A stretch of 64,000 bases of DNA from Mesorhizobium sp. 65-26 (GTDB taxonomy: Bacteria; Pseudomonadota; Alphaproteobacteria; Rhizobiales; Rhizobiaceae): NCBI GenBank assembly GCA_001899205.1, contig MKVL01000042.1, positions 124,001-188,000 of the forward strand, read 5' to 3'. This document shows positions 38,629 to 47,111 of the stretch, piece after piece (within the stretch, counting starts at the first letter, position 1; each line of letters starts with the position of its first letter). The position numbers and the translations under genes were made by a program. Below the pieces are notes generated by a model. That model was not told where the DNA came from and did no database searches. It saw nothing but the letters and a program-made list of their open reading frames with translations.

Positions 38629-39375
38629 TCAGGCAACCCTGACGAGATCGGGCTCGAAGCCCTCGAAGGTCATCTGGTCCGCATATCGGAAGGTCAGGTC
38701 CACCGCGGGCTGGTCGTGCACCGTCCAGGTGATGACGGGCATGCCCAGCCTGTCGCGTACGAAGCTGACGAATGGATTGGGCAGGTCGCCGGCGGCGTAG
38801 GAGGTGAAGGCTATGTCATGCGCCAGCATGGCGAAATGCGCCTCGATCAGGCTGTTGTCGCGGCCATAGGCCGTCAGGCCGCCGGGAATGCCGGGCGCGT
38901 CCTTGGCGAAGTCGCGAACCAGCCAGTGGTCGAACGACATGATCGCCGCCTTGCCCTTGTAGCGCTTGAGCATGGCGCCTACCCGCGCCACCAGGCCCTG
39001 GTCGCGGCCCGGTATGCCCTTCAATTCCACCACCAGCGGCACACGGCCGTCGACGAGGTCCAGCATTTCGCGCAACGTCGGCACGTGATCCGATGTGCCG
39101 CCGACCTTGAGCGCGCCGAGTTCGGCGGCCGTTCTCTGCCAGACAAAACCGTCATGGCCGGTCAACCGCTTGAGGTCGTCGTCGTGGACGACAACGGGGA
39201 CGCCATCGGAGGACAGATGCACATCGCACTCGATGGCGTAGCCGCGCCTGGCGGCCGCTTCGAAGGCCGAGAGCGTGTTCTCCCAGCGCGTCTTGTTCAT
39301 GTCGTGGAGGCCGCGATGGGCTATCGGGCGGGCGGTCAGCCAGGACAGATCGGTCATGCTCGCGGTCCGGCTCAT
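38629..39375 (-). CDS. Glycerophosphodiester phosphodiesterase
   Basis: This 248-residue enzyme hydrolyses glycerophosphodiesters to glycerol 3-phosphate and an alcohol. The GDPD motif is clear: AHRGLHD with ENTLSAFEAAARRGYAIECDVHLSSDGVPVVVHDDDL (His, Glu, Asp and His metal and acid-base residues), and MSFDHWLVRDF later. There is no signal peptide, so it is cytoplasmic, UgpQ-like. It overlaps the RidA gene by four bases (ATGA). Confidence 0.92.
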   Translation of the reverse strand: MSRTASMTDLSWLTARPIAHRGLHDMNKTRWENTLSAFEAAARRGYAIECDVHLSSDGVPVVVHDDDLKRLTGHDGFVWQRTAAELGALKVGGTSDHVPTLREMLDLVDGRVPLVVELKGIPGRDQGLVARVGAMLKRYKGKAAIMSFDHWLVRDFAKDAPGIPGGLTAYGRDNSLIEAHFAMLAHDIAFTSYAAGDLPNPFVSFVRDRLGMPVITWTVHDQPAVDLTFRYADQMTFEGFEPDLVRVA

Positions 39376-39836
39376 GCGATTTCAAAGATCGCCTCGACCT
39401 CCACCGCCGCGTTGAGCGGCAGGGAAGCGGTTCCAACAGCGGAACGAGCGTGCTTGCCGCGTTCGCCGAGGGCCGCCACCAGGAAGTCGGAGGCGCCGTT
39501 GGCAACGAGGTGCTGTTCGACGAAATCGGGCGAGGAGGCGACGAAAACGGTGATCTTCACCAAGCGCCGAATCTTCTCGAGGTCGCCGAGCGCGGCCTTG
39601 GCCTGCGCCAGGATGTTGATCGCGCAGTACTTGGCGCCCTCCTTGCCGGTCGCCGTGTCGGCGTCGCGGCCGAGCAGTCCTGTCGCCTGCAGCTTGCCGT
39701 CCTTGAGCGGCAATTGCCCGGCGGTGAACAGCAGGTTGCCGCTGGTGCAGTACGGCACGTAGTTGGCGGCGGGCGCCGCCGCGACGGGGAGCACGACGCC
39801 CAAATCGCTTAGCCGCTTTTCGATTGTTTCGCTCAT
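39372..39836 (-). CDS. RidA family protein (YjgF/YER057c/UK114)
   Basis: This 154-residue protein has the RidA fold, whose members deaminate reactive enamine and imine intermediates such as 2-aminoacrylate. It shows YVPYCTSGNLLFTAGQLPL, an ILAQAKAALGDLEKIRRLVK helix and a VGTASLPLNAAVEVEAIFEIA ending. The Arg of RidA proper that binds the substrate carboxylate is not at the usual place, so it is one of the broader Rid subfamilies. It leads the two-gene unit with the GDPD gene. Confidence 0.85.
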   Translation of the reverse strand: MSETIEKRLSDLGVVLPVAAAPAANYVPYCTSGNLLFTAGQLPLKDGKLQATGLLGRDADTATGKEGAKYCAINILAQAKAALGDLEKIRRLVKITVFVASSPDFVEQHLVANGASDFLVAALGERGKHARSAVGTASLPLNAAVEVEAIFEIA

Positions 39837-39973
39837 CGTATTTCCCTATTGCTTGGAGGCGCCGCGAGGGCGGGTCGAAATTGCTATTTTTGCCTCGCTT
39901 CCGCCACGACTTTTTTTAAGCTGGACCATCTTTCCCCGCGGCCTGCCATCAGCCGCCATGACCGGAGCACCTC

Positions 39974-40801
39974 ATGCGCGCAACGCGCCTTGCACTTCAC
40001 GCCGTCCTGTTGTCGGCGGCACTTCCGATGGCTCCGGCTTTCGCCGCACCCGCACTGCAGGCCCATCGCGCCGTCTACGACCTGACGCTGAACAAGGCTT
40101 CCGATCAGTCCGGCATCACTGGCATTTCCGGTCGCATGGTCTACGAATTCAACGGCTCGGCCTGTGAGGGCTATACGGTCAAATTCCGTTTTGTCACCCA
40201 GATCGTCACCAACGAGAGCACCCGGCTGACCGATCAGCAGACGACGACGTTCGAGGATCCCGAGGGCAAGACGTTTTCGTTCGTCACCAAGTCGTTTGTC
40301 GACCAGAACCTCAGCAAGGAGGTCAAGGGCATCGCGACGAAGCAGAGCAACGGCCTGAAAGTCGACATCGACAAGCCCGAGAAGAACAGCCTGGAGCTTG
40401 CCGCCACCCAATTCCCCACCCAGCATCTCGTGGAGCTGATCGGCAAGGCCGAGAAGGGGGAGAAGTTCTACGAGACCAATCTGTTCGATGGTTCGGAAGA
40501 CGCCAACAAGGTGATGACGACCACGGTTATCGTCGGCAAGAAGACCGACGGGTCGTCGACCGATCCGGAGGCGCCGGCGCTGGCGAAGCTGGCGACCGAT
40601 CAGTACTGGCCGGTCGACATCGCCTATTTCGACGACACCGCCAAGGGTGGCGAAGAGGTGCCGGAGTACAGGATCAGCTTCAAGCTGCACGAGAACGGCA
40701 TCACGCGCGATCTGGTGATGGATTACGGCGACTTCTCGATGACCGGCAAGCTGGTCAACCTGTCGCTCTTCGATCAGACAAAGCCTTGCCCGGCGAAATA
40801 G
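39974..40801 (+). CDS. eipB: EipB family cell envelope integrity protein (DUF1849)
   Basis: This 275-residue periplasmic protein belongs to EipB, described in Brucella as a beta-spiral protein needed for envelope integrity. A signal peptide (MRATRLALHAVLLSAALPMAPAFA) precedes the mature HRAVYDLTLNKAS start; the two conserved Cys (SACEGY near the start and KPCPAK at the end) form the known disulphide. Length matches the family (about 280). It stands alone. Confidence 0.85.
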   Translation: MRATRLALHAVLLSAALPMAPAFAAPALQAHRAVYDLTLNKASDQSGITGISGRMVYEFNGSACEGYTVKFRFVTQIVTNESTRLTDQQTTTFEDPEGKTFSFVTKSFVDQNLSKEVKGIATKQSNGLKVDIDKPEKNSLELAATQFPTQHLVELIGKAEKGEKFYETNLFDGSEDANKVMTTTVIVGKKTDGSSTDPEAPALAKLATDQYWPVDIAYFDDTAKGGEEVPEYRISFKLHENGITRDLVMDYGDFSMTGKLVNLSLFDQTKPCPAK

Positions 40802-40929
40802 CTCTCCCGCGCGAGGAAGCTGGCGCGCGACTCGGCGGCCGGCGGAGCCCGGGGCTTCTTTTCGCGAACGGTTTCCATATCTGTTGACCTGTCGGGCGTT
40901 CGGCGGATCGGCGCCGAATGGAGGGAGCA

Positions 40930-41223
40930 ATGCACCCCATGGCAGTCTATGTGGATGCGGCGATATGGAAATGGGCCGGGCACCGCTGGTGCCACCTGAT
41001 GGCCGACGACACCGCCGAGCTGCATCGCTTCGCGGCCCAGCTCGGCGTCAAGCTGTCGTCCTACCAGGGCCCTCCGAAGACGTCGGCGCCGCACTATGAC
41101 ATTACCGGCCTCGAACGCGACCGGGCGGTGCGCCTTGGCGCCGTCGAGTGCAGCCGCGAGGAGATCGTCGCGATCTTTCGCCGGGTGAGGGTGCCCAACG
41201 GCAAGGTGCCGCGCTCGCGCTGA
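40930..41223 (+). CDS. DUF4031 domain protein
   Basis: This 97-residue protein matches DUF4031: a VYVDAAIWKWAGHRWCHLMADD opening, TAELHRFAAQLGVK, and HYDITGLERDRAVRLGAVECSREEIV. The function is unknown. The ATG at 40930 is preceded by GGAGGGAG at short distance; a second ATG lies nine bases on. It precedes the rpsB promoter in the same direction. Confidence 0.75.
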   Translation: MHPMAVYVDAAIWKWAGHRWCHLMADDTAELHRFAAQLGVKLSSYQGPPKTSAPHYDITGLERDRAVRLGAVECSREEIVAIFRRVRVPNGKVPRSR

Positions 41224-41253
41224 AGACCCTTGCGGGCGCGATTGGCCGAACCG

Positions 41254-41282
41254 CTTGCGTTTTCCTTTCATCCCCTCTATAT
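41254..41282 (+). promoter_or_regulatory. rpsB promoter
   Basis: CTTGCG (41254-41259), a 17-base spacer and CTATAT (41277-41282) match the rhizobial consensus CTTGAC-N17-CTATAT very closely. Transcription would start near 41290, giving a leader of about 120 bases before rpsB. Confidence 0.75.
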
Positions 41283-41298
41283 GGCCGCTCATTCCACA

Positions 41299-41385
41299 CA
41301 CGGACTTTGGTGTCTGCCCGGGAGAAATCCGGCTGGGACCTCCGGTGGCGTTCGAGGGCTTTGCCCGACGACGCCTGTGTCCGTG
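41299..41385 (+). promoter_or_regulatory. Structured 5' leader of rpsB (probable r-protein S2 regulatory RNA)
   Basis: CACGGAC (41299-41305) pairs with GTCCGTG (41379-41385) and GGTGTC (41309-41314) with GACGCC (41370-41375), separated by three-base internal loops, so the two stems stack into one long-range helix. Inside, GGGC/GCCC (41356-41359, 41363-41366) forms a small hairpin. The region just before is the promoter and just after is the rpsB Shine-Dalgarno. Autoregulation by S2 is inferred, as for other rpsB leaders. Confidence 0.6.
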
Positions 41386-41411
41386 GAGGCTAACCGGAAA
41401 GGAAAATGAGA

Positions 41412-42194
41412 ATGGCTCTGCCTGATTTCAGCATGCGCCAGCTTCTGGAAGCTGGTGTTCACTTCGGCCACCAGACCCACCGCTGGAACCCGAAGATGGC
41501 GCCCTACATCTATGGCGCCCGCAACAACATCCACATCATCGACCTCTCGCAGACGGTGCCGCTGCTGCACCAGGCGCTGAAGCAGGTTTCGGACACCGTT
41601 GCCCGTGGCGGCCGCGTGCTGTTCGTCGGCACGAAGCGCCAGGCTTCGGACATCGTCGCGGACGCTGCCCAGCGTTCGGCGCAGTACTATGTCAATTCGC
41701 GTTGGCTCGGCGGCATGCTGACCAACTGGAAGACGATCTCGAACTCGATCCAGCGTCTGCGCAAGCTCGATGAACTCCTGGCCGGCGAGGCCCAGGGTCT
41801 CACCAAGAAGGAGCGCCTCAACCTCGATCGCGAGCGCGAGAAGCTCGACAAGGCGCTGGGCGGCATCAAGGACATGGGCTCCACGCCCGACCTGATGTTC
41901 GTCATCGACACGAACAAGGAAGCGATCGCCATCCTGGAAGCCAAGCGTCTGGGCATCCCGGTCGTGGCCATCATCGATTCGAACTGCGATCCGGACAAGA
42001 TCGACTTCCCGATCCCCGGCAACGACGACGCGGCCCGCGCCATCCAGCTCTATTGCGATCTGATCGCAAAGGCCGCCATCGACGGCATCGCCCGTCAGCA
42101 GGGCGCGCTGGGCATGGACATCGGCGCTTCGGCCGAAGCTCCGGTCGAGCCGGCGCTCGACGCCGCGTCGACGGATGAGGCTCCCGAGGCCTGA
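41412..42194 (+). CDS. rpsB: 30S ribosomal protein S2
   Basis: This 260-residue ribosomal protein shows [26 protein letters not shown], the central [13 protein letters not shown], and [24 protein letters not shown] near the C-terminus. The C-terminal tail is acidic and Ala-rich, as in other rhizobia. The ATG at 41412 has AGGAAAATG ahead; the overlapping ATG at 41406 is less likely. It is followed by a terminator-like hairpin and tsf. Confidence 0.97.
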   Translation: MALPDFSMRQLLEAGVHFGHQTHRWNPKMAPYIYGARNNIHIIDLSQTVPLLHQALKQVSDTVARGGRVLFVGTKRQASDIVADAAQRSAQYYVNSRWLGGMLTNWKTISNSIQRLRKLDELLAGEAQGLTKKERLNLDREREKLDKALGGIKDMGSTPDLMFVIDTNKEAIAILEAKRLGIPVVAIIDSNCDPDKIDFPIPGNDDAARAIQLYCDLIAKAAIDGIARQQGALGMDIGASAEAPVEPALDAASTDEAPEA

Positions 42195-42198
42195 TCGC

Positions 42199-42218
42199 GA
42201 AGGCCGGTCCCGGCCTTC
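42199..42218 (+). terminator. Hairpin after rpsB (attenuator or partial terminator)
   Basis: GAAGGCCGG (42199-42207) pairs with CCGGCCTTC (42210-42218) around a two-base apex, so the top pairs probably open. ATCTTTCT follows, only a weak T-run, so read-through into tsf is expected; it may set the rpsB to tsf ratio. Confidence 0.55.
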
Positions 42219-42247
42219 ATCTTTCTAATATTCTGGCGCGTTAAACG

Positions 42248-42276
42248 GACGCACCGTCGAGATTCGATGGTGCGTC
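42248..42276 (+). promoter_or_regulatory. Second hairpin in the tsf leader
   Basis: GACGCACC (42248-42255) pairs with GGTGCGTC (42269-42276), with further pairing possible toward the loop. It lies 27 bases before the tsf ATG and is followed by an A-rich stretch containing the ribosome site. A translational role is possible; none is shown. Confidence 0.4.
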
Positions 42277-42303
42277 GGCGCATTTTAAAACAAAGAGGCG
42301 ACA

Positions 42304-43224
42304 ATGAGCATTTCGGCTGCACAGGTCAAAGAACTCCGCGACTTGACCGGCGCGGGCATGATGGATTGCAAGGCGGCACTGAACGAGACCAACGGCAACA
42401 TGGAAGAAGCCGTTGACTGGCTGCGCAAGAAGGGCATTTCGAAGGCCGACAAGAAGGCCGGCCGCACCGCGGCCGAAGGCCTGATCGGTATCGATGCCGG
42501 TCTTCGTGAAGCCGCCGTCGTCGAGGTGAATTCCGAGACCGACTTCGTTGCCCGCAATGCCGCCTTCCAGGAGATCGTCGCCAACGTCGCCAAGGTCGCG
42601 CTGGCCTATGGCACGACCGAGGCTGTGGCCGCCGCCAAGTATCCCGGGTCCGACAAGTCTGTCGCCGACACCATCAAGGACGCGGTCGGCACGATCGGCG
42701 AGAACATGGGCTTCCGTCGCTCGGCGAAGCTTGTCGTCCCGCACGGCGTCGTCGCCAACTACGTGCACAACAAGGTTACCGACGGTCTTGGCAAGCTCGG
42801 CGTGCTGGTGGCTATCGAGACCACGGGCAATGAGCACGCCGCCAATGCGTTCGGCCGCCAGGTTGCCATGCACGTCGCGAACTCCAATCCGGTCGCGCTG
42901 AATGCGAGTGAAGTCGATCCGGCGCTGGTCGAGCGCGAAAAGGCGATCTTCTCCGACCAGGCGCGGCAGTCCGGCAAGCCGGAAGCCATCATCGAGAAGA
43001 TGGTTGAAGGCCGCCTGCGCAAGTTCTACGAAGAGGTCGTCCTGCTGAAGCAGGCTTTTGTGCTCAACCCCGACATCACCGTCGAGCAGGCACTGAAGGA
43101 AGCCGAGAAGGAAATCGGCGCTCCGGCCAAAATCACCGGCTATGTGCGTTTCGCGCTTGGCGAGGGCATCGAGAAGGAAGAGAGCGATTTCGCCGCCGAG
43201 GTCGCCGCGGCGGTCAAGAAGTAG
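42304..43224 (+). CDS. tsf: Translation elongation factor Ts
   Basis: This 306-residue factor exchanges GDP for GTP on EF-Tu. The N-terminal motif [37 protein letters not shown] and the core [13 protein letters not shown] with the TDF contact to EF-Tu are intact. Length is normal. The ATG at 42304 follows GAGGCGACA. A strong terminator follows, and the usual next gene pyrH is displaced by two glycosyltransferase-like genes. Confidence 0.97.
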   Translation: MSISAAQVKELRDLTGAGMMDCKAALNETNGNMEEAVDWLRKKGISKADKKAGRTAAEGLIGIDAGLREAAVVEVNSETDFVARNAAFQEIVANVAKVALAYGTTEAVAAAKYPGSDKSVADTIKDAVGTIGENMGFRRSAKLVVPHGVVANYVHNKVTDGLGKLGVLVAIETTGNEHAANAFGRQVAMHVANSNPVALNASEVDPALVEREKAIFSDQARQSGKPEAIIEKMVEGRLRKFYEEVVLLKQAFVLNPDITVEQALKEAEKEIGAPAKITGYVRFALGEGIEKEESDFAAEVAAAVKK

Positions 43225-43260
43225 CAATCCGGGGGCAGCTGATCTGTCCCGAAACGATCG

Positions 43261-43302
43261 TCGGCCGGATGTCCCAAAGGACGTCCGGCCGATTTCTTTT
43301 TT
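43261..43302 (+). terminator. Strong terminator after tsf
   Basis: A 14-bp stem (43261-43274 with 43279-43292; one G-T pair) closes a four-base loop and is followed by TTTCTTTTTT. It ends the rpsB-tsf transcript. Confidence 0.9.
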
Positions 43303-43389
43303 GCGGCTGCTCTGGCGCGGGACTTTGGCGCGACCGGCGCGATGTTCATTGGCAAAAGAAGGCGTTGGGATGCGCGAGAGCCGCGCTGC

Positions 43390-43418
43390 GTGACATCACA
43401 GCCGCCTTCGTGTATCGA
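43390..43418 (+). promoter_or_regulatory. Promoter-like repeat copy 1 (upstream of the glycosyltransferase pair)
   Basis: GTGACA (43390-43395), a 17-base spacer and TATCGA (43413-43418) look like a weak sigma-70 promoter. The 31-base stretch 43388-43418 is 26/31 identical to 46193-46223 upstream of pyrH. The remaining 180 bases to the gene at 43602 hold no other gene; a small hairpin is at 43561. Confidence 0.5.
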
Positions 43419-43560
43419 ATCTGCAAAGCGCGGCGAACGAAGACGGGCGGACGTCGACGTTGCGGCCAGGATCCTGGCATCTACGCGCTTGGGCGAGGGC
43501 ATCGAGACGAGGCGACCGGGTTTGCCGCGCGGAGTGCGGCTGCGGTCTAATTCAACATCA

Positions 43561-43580
43561 CGGACGACTCGCGTCGTCCG
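43561..43580 (+). repeat. Hairpin before the first glycosyltransferase gene
   Basis: CGGACGAC (43561-43568) pairs with GTCGTCCG (43573-43580) around TCGC, 21 bases upstream of the start codon of the first glycosyltransferase-like gene. It could hinder or tune initiation there. Confidence 0.4.
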
Positions 43581-43601
43581 GAAATGCCCTGTGGCCGCTT
43601 A

Positions 43602-44840
43602 ATGTTTGATACTTTTCAGGTCGATGATGCCGAGGCTCGCAGGGCGGGCAGCGCGAAGGAACGGACTCCTCCGCTGAAAAAGGTGTTTCGCGAGATCCAG
43701 CGCTTCTCCCGGCGCATTCGCGCGATGAGGCATGTGCGTTCCGTCAGAAAGACAATCCGGTCCCAGCGGCGAAATGGTCCTTGGCCAGAGGTTCGCGTTG
43801 CGGTCCGAATCGACGGAGGAATAGGCGACCACGTGGTCGCCGCCAGGTTCCTGAGGGACCTCCTGGCCGAGGTAGGTCCTTTGGCGCTCGACATCTACTC
43901 CCCGAAGAAGAACGTCGCCGCATGGGTTCTCGGCTCGCTCGACGCCTCGACCAGGTGGTTCGACGACGCGATGCTGTGGGACCGTGCGCGCAAGGCCTAT
44001 CCATTATCCATTTACCTGACGCAGTTCGCCGACGTTTACGATGACACGGCCGACTGGCGGCTGCTCGCGGACAGGGCGCCACGGTTGCTTGAAATCTGCC
44101 AGAACATCCTGAAGTTTCGGCCTCGAATCGATGCGTGCATCACGCACCATCCCTATCTGGACGGGCACCTTGGCCGCATCGCCACGTTCATGGGGCTGGA
44201 CAGGCGCACCTTCCTGCACGGAATGGCCAAGATCCAGTATGGGGGCGATCGCCTCCCGATCGAGGTGGATGTCGGCGCGTTGCGGAAATTTGGCCTGCTG
44301 GACCGACCCTTTGTTACGATTCACAATGGGTTTGATGCCGAATTCGACAAGTATCTGACCCAATCGACAAAGGTCTATCCACGCTTCGATGAGGTGGTAA
44401 GGCGCATAAAGAGCGAGTTCCCGGAGCTTGTCGTCGTCCAGGTCGGCACCGTGACGAGCACGCGTATCGATGGCGTCGACATTGACCTGGTTGGAATAAC
44501 GGACCTGAGGGAGCTCGGCGCCATCGTTGGCCAGTCCGTTCTCAACATCGACAACGAGTCCGGTATCGTGCATCTCGCGCGGTGCTTCGATGTTCGTTCC
44601 TGCGTGGTCTTTGGGCCAACATCGATCGAGTACTATTCCTACCCCGGCAACATCAACGTTGCGCCGCCGGTTTGCGGCGGGTGCTGGTGGGTCAACGAGA
44701 GCTGGATGACGCAGTGCGCCAAGGGCCACGCGCAGGCGCCCTGCATGGCCCTCCAGCCGCCGGATGCCATCGTGGCCGCGCTCAGGAACTATCTGCGCTC
44801 CACGTCGCTGCGCCTTGTCGCCAGATCGAACCGGGCCTGA
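43602..44840 (+). CDS. Glycosyltransferase family 9-like protein, tandem copy 1
   Basis: This 412-residue protein resembles heptosyltransferases and other GT9 enzymes that build lipopolysaccharide or surface glycans. The N-terminal Rossmann start is VRVAVRIDGGIGDHVVAARFLRDLLAE; the donor-site region near the end is NIDNESGIVHLARCFDVRSCVVFGPTS. A C-terminal Cys-rich piece (CGGCWWVNESWMTQC) is unusual. The ATG at 43602 starts MFDTF, as does copy 2. It sits between tsf and pyrH. Confidence 0.75.
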   Translation: MFDTFQVDDAEARRAGSAKERTPPLKKVFREIQRFSRRIRAMRHVRSVRKTIRSQRRNGPWPEVRVAVRIDGGIGDHVVAARFLRDLLAEVGPLALDIYSPKKNVAAWVLGSLDASTRWFDDAMLWDRARKAYPLSIYLTQFADVYDDTADWRLLADRAPRLLEICQNILKFRPRIDACITHHPYLDGHLGRIATFMGLDRRTFLHGMAKIQYGGDRLPIEVDVGALRKFGLLDRPFVTIHNGFDAEFDKYLTQSTKVYPRFDEVVRRIKSEFPELVVVQVGTVTSTRIDGVDIDLVGITDLRELGAIVGQSVLNIDNESGIVHLARCFDVRSCVVFGPTSIEYYSYPGNINVAPPVCGGCWWVNESWMTQCAKGHAQAPCMALQPPDAIVAALRNYLRSTSLRLVARSNRA

Positions 44841-44866
44841 GCGGGCGCTCGGCGAGACATGACGGC

Positions 44867-46093
44867 ATGATGTTCGATACTTTCCCCGCCAGCACCGAGG
44901 TTCGCAAGGTCGGTCGCACCGACGACTGGACCCATGCCTTGAAAAAGGCCTTTCGGGAGGCCGAACGCTCCGTCCAGCGCCTTCGTGCCTCCAGACAAGC
45001 GCGTGTGATCAGCAAGGCGATCCGATCGCAGTCCCGGTCCGATCTGCGCGTCGCGATCCGAATCGACGGCGGGATCGGCGATCATGTCGTCGCCGTCAGG
45101 TTCCTGAGGGACCTTCTGGCCGAAATCGGCCCCCTGGCGCTTGACATCTACTCCACAAAGAAAGGCGCCGCCGCGTGGCTCTTCGGTTCCCTGGACGCTT
45201 CGGTCAGGTGGTTCGACGAATGGATGCTCTGGGACCGTGTGTACAAGGCGTATCCGTTGTCTCTCTATCTCACGCAGTTCGTGGAGGTTCCCGACGACAT
45301 CGCGGATTGGCGGCGTCTGGCGGATGCCTCGCCGAAGCTTTTTGAGATAAGCCAGAACATCGTGAAGTTCAGGCCACGGATCGATGCGTGCATTATCCAG
45401 CATCCGGACCTCGACGGGCAACTCGGTCGCATCGCGACATCCATGGGATTGGACCGACGGACCTTCCTGCAGGGGATGGCCAATATCCGCTATGGCGGCG
45501 ATAGCCTGCCGATCGAGGTGGATGGCGGCGCCTTGCGGAAATTCGGTTTGCTGGATCGCCCCTTCGTCACGATTCACAACGGGTTCGATCCCGAGTTCAA
45601 GAAGCACTCCCAGGAATCGACGAAGGTCTATCCGCGCTTCGACGAGGTCGTCAGGGCCATAAAGAACGAATTTCCGGAATTTCTGGTTGTTCAGATCGGA
45701 ACCGTGACCAGCAAGAGAATCGATGCCGCTGACATCGATCTGATCGGGGCGACGAACCTGAAGGAGCTCGCCGCCATCATCGCGAGATCGGTCCTCAACA
45801 TCGACAACGAATCCGGGATTGTTCACCTGGCGCGGTGCTTCGATGTGCCTTCCTGTGTGGTCTTCGGTCCGACCTCTCTCGAGTACTTCTCATACCCGGG
45901 GAACATCAACGTCGCTCCGCCTGTCTGCGGGGGATGCTGGTGGGTCAACAAGACCTGGATGACGCAATGCGCCAAGGGGTACGCGCAGCCACCCTGCATG
46001 GCACTCCAGCCACCAGAAGCCGTTGTCGAGGCGCTCCGGGGGCATTTGCGGTTGGCCTCGCAGCGCCTGGCGGCGGGATCGAACCACGGCTGA
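44867..46093 (+). CDS. Glycosyltransferase family 9-like protein, tandem copy 2
   Basis: This 408-residue protein starts MMFDTF and is about 80% identical by eye to the gene just upstream over the last 330 residues, so the two arose by tandem duplication. The GT9-like donor segment NIDNESGIVHLARCFDVPSCVVFGPTS and the Cys motif CGGCWWVNKTWMTQC are conserved. The most variable part is the first 50 residues. A longer in-frame extension into copy 1 is rejected because both copies share the MFDTF start. The sugar donor and acceptor are unknown. Confidence 0.75.
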   Translation: MMFDTFPASTEVRKVGRTDDWTHALKKAFREAERSVQRLRASRQARVISKAIRSQSRSDLRVAIRIDGGIGDHVVAVRFLRDLLAEIGPLALDIYSTKKGAAAWLFGSLDASVRWFDEWMLWDRVYKAYPLSLYLTQFVEVPDDIADWRRLADASPKLFEISQNIVKFRPRIDACIIQHPDLDGQLGRIATSMGLDRRTFLQGMANIRYGGDSLPIEVDGGALRKFGLLDRPFVTIHNGFDPEFKKHSQESTKVYPRFDEVVRAIKNEFPEFLVVQIGTVTSKRIDAADIDLIGATNLKELAAIIARSVLNIDNESGIVHLARCFDVPSCVVFGPTSLEYFSYPGNINVAPPVCGGCWWVNKTWMTQCAKGYAQPPCMALQPPEAVVEALRGHLRLASQRLAAGSNHG

Positions 46094-46194
46094 GCGCGTG
46101 GTCGACCCAGGGCCTGCACGCAAGGCATTGATTGCAAAAAAGTCTTTTTGGAGCCTGGCTCCAATGACAAGCGGAAAATGGCTTTGGGCGCGGC

Positions 46195-46223
46195 GTGACA
46201 TCGCCGCGCCCTTCGTGTATCGG
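46195..46223 (+). promoter_or_regulatory. Promoter-like repeat copy 2 (upstream of pyrH)
   Basis: GTGACA (46195-46200), 17 bases, TATCGG (46218-46223), 67 bases before pyrH. It matches the copy at 43390-43418. It probably drives pyrH and genes behind it. Confidence 0.5.
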
Positions 46224-46289
46224 AACCCTGAATTCCGGCCGCCGCGAGCTCATGGGCCGGGACACGCCATGCCAGTTGAAGAGGACCAG

Positions 46290-47012
46290 ATGACGGCCAA
46301 GCCCCTCTACAGACGTGTCCTGTTGAAAGCGTCGGGCGAAGCCCTGATGGGCGAGCAGCATTTCGGCATCGATGTGTCCGTGGTCGACCGCATCGCCGCC
46401 GACATCGCCGAGGCGCGGGACCTCGGCATCGAGGTGGGCGTGGTCATCGGCGGTGGCAACATCTTCCGCGGCGTGGCCGTGGCGTCGAAGGGCGGCGACC
46501 GCGTCACCGGCGACCACATGGGGATGCTTGCGACCGTGATCAATTCGCTGGCGCTTCGCACCTCGCTGAACAAGATCGGGGTCGATGCCGTGGTGCTGTC
46601 GGCGATCGCCATGCCGGAACTCTGCGAGAGCTTCTCGCAGCGGCAGGCGACCGCCTACATGAACCAGGGCAAGGTCGTCATTTTCGCCGGTGGCACGGGG
46701 AATCCCTTCTTCACGACTGATTCGGCGGCCGCCCTTCGCGCCGCCGAGATCGGCGCCGACGCCTTGTTCAAGGGCACGCAGGTCGACGGAGTCTATTCTG
46801 CCGACCCCAAAAAGGATCCGAACGCCACCCGCTTCGAGCGCATCAGTCATGATGAAGTCATAAAACGAGGGCTTTCCATCATGGATACCGCCGCGATAGC
46901 ACTTGCGCGCGAAAACAACATTCCGATAATCGTCTATTCAATCCACGAGAAAGGTGGATTTGGCGATATTCTGAGGGGCGGCGGCCACTGCACGGTGGTT
47001 GCGGACATCTGA
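46290..47012 (+). CDS. pyrH: UMP kinase
   Basis: This 240-residue hexameric kinase makes UDP from UMP. The amino acid kinase motifs are present: RRVLLKASGEAL, VVIGGGNIFRG, ALRTSLNKIGVDA, GGTGNPFFTTDSAAALRAAEIGAD, and DGVYSADPKKDPNA. The ATG at 46290 has GAGGA at good spacing; the longer frame covers the upstream repeat and is rejected. It restores the normal order pyrH-frr after the two glycosyltransferase genes. Confidence 0.96.
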   Translation: MTAKPLYRRVLLKASGEALMGEQHFGIDVSVVDRIAADIAEARDLGIEVGVVIGGGNIFRGVAVASKGGDRVTGDHMGMLATVINSLALRTSLNKIGVDAVVLSAIAMPELCESFSQRQATAYMNQGKVVIFAGGTGNPFFTTDSAAALRAAEIGADALFKGTQVDGVYSADPKKDPNATRFERISHDEVIKRGLSIMDTAAIALARENNIPIIVYSIHEKGGFGDILRGGGHCTVVADI

Positions 47013-47111
47013 TCCGGGGCATCGCGGAGTTGCCGGGCAGCTCATGTTCGGCGCGCAGGCGTGAGCCACGGTAAAGAAGCAGTGAACCCGGCCAGACGGG
47101 TCGAGGAGACG

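Noticed and set aside
46023-46289. An in-frame N-terminal extension of pyrH back through the upstream region.
   Set aside because: It would translate through the promoter repeat and into the end of the glycosyltransferase gene; the ATG at 46290 has the proper ribosome site.
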